Shown here: piece by piece, positions 62,501-64,000 of the stretch | How positions within the stretch are numbered: the stretch's first letter is position 1 | How the letters are laid out: each line of letters opens with the position of its first letter | DNA from: Mesorhizobium sp. B2-7-1 | Lineage (GTDB): Bacteria > Pseudomonadota > Alphaproteobacteria > Rhizobiales > Rhizobiaceae | DNA: 64,000 nt | Assembly: GCF_006440735.1 (NCBI RefSeq) | Contig: NZ_VFUA01000001.1 | Coordinates: 124,001-188,000 of the forward strand | Direction of reading: 5' to 3' | The notes under the pieces: generated by a model | The model's input: only the letters and a program-made list of their open reading frames with translations | The model's database searches: none | What the model was told of the DNA's origin: nothing | Translations under genes and position numbers: made by a program

Positions 62501-64000
62501 GACCCTGCTGTCGGTGGCGCGCGTCGTGCTGCACACCCGCAACGGCACGATCTTCGATCAGCTCGAACGCGCCGAGACAGCGGCCCTCCAGGCCCGCGAC
62601 GCCTTGCTTCAGGCGGAAGGCGGCAGCCCGCGAGAGCCCACTCCGCCGCTGCCCTTGCCGGTGCCGGCAAGCCGGGATGGAGGCGACATCGCCGCCGACG
62701 GCAACGGCCTCAGCCTGTGGAACGGCTTCGGCGGCTTCGACGGCGACGGCCGCCACTATGTGACGCGGCTTACCGGACGACGTTCGACGCCGCAGCCCTG
62801 GATCAACGTCATCTCCAACGCCTCCTTCGGCTTCCACGTCTCGGCGGAAGGCGCCGGCTTCACCTGGAGCCGCAACAGCCGCGACTACCAGCTGACGCCG
62901 TGGTCGAACGACCCGGTGTCGAACCGGCCGGGCGAGGGCTTCTATGTCTTCGACCATGCCAGCGGCAAGGCGTTCTCGCCGATGGCAGCATTGGTTCGCG
63001 ATCCGTCGATGACCTATGAGACCTGGCACGGCCAGGGCTTTTCCACCTTCCGCTCGAAGCGCGGGCCGCTCGCGATGGACCTGACGCAGGTGGTCGACCC
63101 CGTCGATCCGGTGAAGATCACCCGGTTGCGCATCCAGAATTCCGGCTCCGCGCCGGCGCGGCTGCGCGTCTATGCCTATGCCGAATGGGTGCTGGGCGGC
63201 CACCGCTCGCGCACCGCGGCGACCATCGTGCCGACGCGGGATGCGGCAACGGGCGCGCTTCTGGCGCAGAACCCCTACGGCCTCGACTTCGGCGAGCGGG
63301 TCGCTTTCCTGGCGGCTGCCCATACCGTCCATTCGGTGACCGCTGACCGTAGCGAGTTCATCGGCAGGCATGGCACGACCGAGTATCCGCAAGCCGTGCT
63401 AGGCGGGCTCGCGCTCTCGGGTCGGATCGAGGCGGGCGACGACCCCTGCGCGGTTGTCGCCAGCGACATCGATATTCCTGCCGGCGGCGACGTCACCCTG
63501 TTCTGGCTGCTCGGCGACGCGGCCACGTCCGCCGAGGCCAGCGCGCTGGTGCAGGCCCATCGCGGCAAGGATTTCGACAAGCGCCTGGCCGACAACGAAA
63601 AGGCCTGGCGCGGCTTCCTCGACACCATTCAGGTCGAGACGCCCGACGAGGCGATGAACGCCATGGTCAACCACTGGCTGCCTTACCAGGCCGTTGCCTG
63701 CCGCATCCGCGCCCGTTCGGCTTTCTACCAGGCGAGCGGCGCTTTCGGCTTCCGCGACCAGTTGCAGGATACGCTCGCCCTTCTGGCGCACGACCCGAAG
63801 CTGGCGCGCGACCAGATCCTCAATGCCGCGCGCCGGCAGTTCCCGGAAGGCGACGTGCAGCATTGGTGGCTGCCGCGCACCGATGCCGGCGTGCGCACCA
63901 TGATCTCGGACGACGTCGTCTGGCTGGCGCATGCCACGGCCCGCTATATCGAGGTGACGGGCGACGCCGCGATCCTCAAGGAGCAGTTGCCCTTCATCGA
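56526..64000 (+). CDS. ndvB: Cyclic beta-1,2-glucan synthase, 3'-truncated by the window edge
   Basis: The frame is open from ATG 56526 to the end of the window (about 2,491 residues of an expected 2,800 or more). This inner-membrane protein makes cyclic beta-1,2-glucan, exported to the periplasm for osmotic adaptation and host infection. Order: cytoplasmic N-terminus, helices near residues 413-477, GT84 domain with the metal motif TLDADTR (634-636) and RWARGDWQL (about 782), helices at about 818-990, a glycoamylase-like domain with EIGFQGALMSWSGSMFEY near 1338, then carbohydrate-binding and GH94-like phosphorylase domains with FRDQLQD at about 2409. No frameshift is visible. A 6.9 kb open frame on the opposite strand is a codon-bias shadow. 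Confidence 0.96.
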   Translation, partial: MNIQTNPNKIEQTSAGFPAVTEAPIRSNFLPEDRLRALGVALAKGEVKELFGLAPFEFQARIRDSAKKILEVYRSTNAAQAKGETITPAAQWLLDNNYLVEETIFQVKRDLPRRFYRQLPTLTLGGGTVLPRAFVVAWSYVEHSDSSVSATMFKAIVEGFQSIEPMKIGELWALPSLLRFVLIENLRRIAVRVDRTRQMRHIANEVADRVLATDDNADRTRILSNYSAHAQDTTFATQLLYRLRDGSQNAGRALEWLEGELEKTGSDAEEIIISEHQTLSSGNVTTGNIIRGLRLINDVDWTVWFEGVSRIDTLLREKTDFADLDFFSRDQYRTAIEQLARRSDLSEYRVAEKAIELAGHTPGVTDASGVPETADPAVHTDVGFFLVGPRRQELEKAIGYRPPFYVTFKRGFAGAGWLGIVVPVFLLTALLLVLSGRALANLGLSVESITLMLALFAVPASEGALAFFNTVVALFLKPTRLVGYDYNKHGIPATARTLVVVPSLIGSRDDVEENIRNIEVHHLANTAEEIHFALLSDWPDSKTEIDAADIEILQYARDEIARLNARYPSEGSPRFYLLHRRRLYNQAQGCWMGWERKRGKLHELNLLLRGDSDTTFLPLDVPLPEKVVYVMTLDADTRTTRDAVSSLVGKLAHPLNRPHFDPVKRVVSAGYTILQPRITASLTSGDDASFFQRVFSANRGLDPYVFAVSDVYQDVFGDGSFTGKGLYHVDAFEAALKNRIDENTILSHDLLEGALARAALVTDVELVEDYPTRYSVDASRHHRWARGDWQLLGYIFDPRSGVPALSRWKMVDNLRRSVTPIFWVMACVAGWTLLPFTQAAQWQALLILSLFMAPTFDIVNGILPKSGDQTPRGHFSALARDTVFGTALVALKVLLMAHLAWMMGDAIIRTIYRLFVSRQNLLEWRTASQAAKNSGSDLGAYYGMMYGAVIIGVVGLAIPVLADSTGAFVAFFFAIFWIASPAVACWISRSAETEDRLRISSADIHALRTFARRTWHYFETFVTPEQHHLPPDNFQESPAPVVAPRTSPTNIGVYLLSVVSARDFGWISLSDAITRIDATMTTIENMPRDRGHLYNWYDTTTLKPLYPLYISAVDSGNLAGHLVAVAASCAEWAEAPSVHLQGDFEGIIDTVTILDESLDELPDDRRQLRPLRQRLADRLDGMRRAVATIKAQPEMASIRTINLAVLAGEIRKLATAVHTEAASPKSDVIADWAERLEATCEAHVHDSHNDESAVAALRAKLLALRERCRRYAFEMDFSFLMRQERKLLSIGYRVEDRQLDESCYDLLASEARLTSLFAIAKGDLPTEHWFRLGRPIVEIGFQGALMSWSGSMFEYLMPPLVMKEPQGSILNQTSKLIIKRQIQYARSKNVPWGISEAAYNARDRELTYQYTNFGVPGLGLKRGLGQNTVIAPYATILAAQFSPREAVQNLQRLRSIGALGRHGFYDAVDFTPQRVPEGTDHAVVQNYMAHHSGMSIAAVADAIFEGRLRERFHSDPVIESAELLLQEKAPRDIPTATVRTEADERSKDETETESPDSRVILDPIKALRATNVMSNGRYSVMVSATGSGYSRFGELAVTRWQPDPSEDRLGSYIFLRDTATGDWWSATAEPKRAEGERVQTLFGDDKASFTKTVGSLRSEVECMVISEGNGEGRRITLYNDGATDRHIEVTSFAELVLGNEASDNAHPAFSKMFVETEIAPNNGAIFATRRKRDKNDPDLTMVHFVTDPSGPSRDAEAETDRRAFIGRGRTIADAVAFDPGVRLSGSQGFTLDPVAALRRQVRVPANKKISLTFWTAVGANRGELDEAIARLDHQESFARQAMLAWTRSQVQTRHLGLSLTDAANVQKLARYLIYPDPFLRLPAESIASGLGRQSSLWPTSISGDFPIFLVRIGDVADLEIVAQALRFQEYMRARGMMIDFVVVNEQASSYVQDLQRAVETLCENSRLRGRELGPRQHIFAVRRDLMDEPTYKTLLSVARVVLHTRNGTIFDQLERAETAALQARDALLQAEGGSPREPTPPLPLPVPASRDGGDIAADGNGLSLWNGFGGFDGDGRHYVTRLTGRRSTPQPWINVISNASFGFHVSAEGAGFTWSRNSRDYQLTPWSNDPVSNRPGEGFYVFDHASGKAFSPMAALVRDPSMTYETWHGQGFSTFRSKRGPLAMDLTQVVDPVDPVKITRLRIQNSGSAPARLRVYAYAEWVLGGHRSRTAATIVPTRDAATGALLAQNPYGLDFGERVAFLAAAHTVHSVTADRSEFIGRHGTTEYPQAVLGGLALSGRIEAGDDPCAVVASDIDIPAGGDVTLFWLLGDAATSAEASALVQAHRGKDFDKRLADNEKAWRGFLDTIQVETPDEAMNAMVNHWLPYQAVACRIRARSAFYQASGAFGFRDQLQDTLALLAHDPKLARDQILNAARRQFPEGDVQHWWLPRTDAGVRTMISDDVVWLAHATARYIEVTGDAAILKEQLPFI

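Noticed and set aside
56523..63392. A 2,289-codon open frame on the minus strand opposite ndvB
   Set aside because: The plus strand encodes a textbook cyclic glucan synthase in this region. The minus-strand translation is Arg/Ala/Gly/Asp-rich low-complexity sequence with no motif, as expected for the complement of GC-biased codons.

Overview
The window reads as chromosomal DNA of a high-GC alphaproteobacterium of the order Hyphomicrobiales, most likely Mesorhizobium or a close relative. The grounds are the cyclic beta-1,2-glucan synthase (ndvB/chvB), the DUF2093 and DUF4170 genes beside lipid A/Kdo genes, an endonuclease-type MutL, and mosaic palindromic intergenic repeats of rhizobial type. 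The genus is inferred from pattern recognition, not from a search. Nothing looks like a plasmid, phage or transposon core, and I saw no rRNA, tRNA or CRISPR array. The first gene is cut by the left edge and ndvB by the right edge.

Region by region. 1-2609: a partial winged-HTH gene, a beta-propeller gene whose last codons come from an intergenic repeat, and a membrane acyltransferase. 2718-5485: a sulfur-response module, with an MFS carrier and a persulfide-dioxygenase-like MBL protein transcribed away from an ArsR-rhodanese fusion regulator, and a perfect 10+10 bp operator between them. 5559-7298: efp and its lysine ligase epmA, divergent. 7318-10223: two related GT2 glycosyltransferase genes, one fused to a SAM methyltransferase. 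10499-16224: pmbA/tldE, an inositol-monophosphatase-family gene, DUF4170, a DUF374 acyltransferase, waaA and lpxK (envelope/lipid A). 16284-21176: UDP-glucuronate decarboxylase, DUF2093, a Pro/Ala-rich membrane-anchored protein, a LysR/EamA pair and a secreted protein. 21223-23091: mutL.

23146-31236: a LysR gene divergent from an mttB-type methyltransferase, a Tat-exported solute-binding protein with no permease genes, two paralogous small secreted proteins, queF, and a large FMN/FAD oxidoreductase of the N-methyl amino acid demethylase type. 31369-35323: a small membrane protein and a MarR gene facing each other across a palindromic operator, then a NodB-type deacetylase and a GGDEF-EAL protein. 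35624-37901: kbl-tdh (threonine to glycine). 37979-44203: tyrosine catabolism (MarR, hmgA, fumarylacetoacetase, hppD, Lrp), interrupted by a membrane protein, a DinB-fold gene and a Phd/PIN toxin-antitoxin pair. 44200-47354: a dual-specificity-phosphatase-like gene and a zinc-type ABC importer (SBP, permease, ATPase with a His-rich tail) behind a Zur-like box. 47577-56255: ridA, then the complete histidine utilisation locus, hutFC leftwards and hutI-H-G-U-D rightwards, from a shared promoter region with a perfect 14 bp palindrome. 56526-64000: ndvB.

Common threads are amino-acid catabolism (Thr, Tyr, His, N-methyl compounds), envelope and periplasmic glycan synthesis, and strong use of divergent regulator/target pairs with palindromic operators. 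Long open frames opposite ndvB, hutF and other genes are GC-codon shadows and are not annotated.
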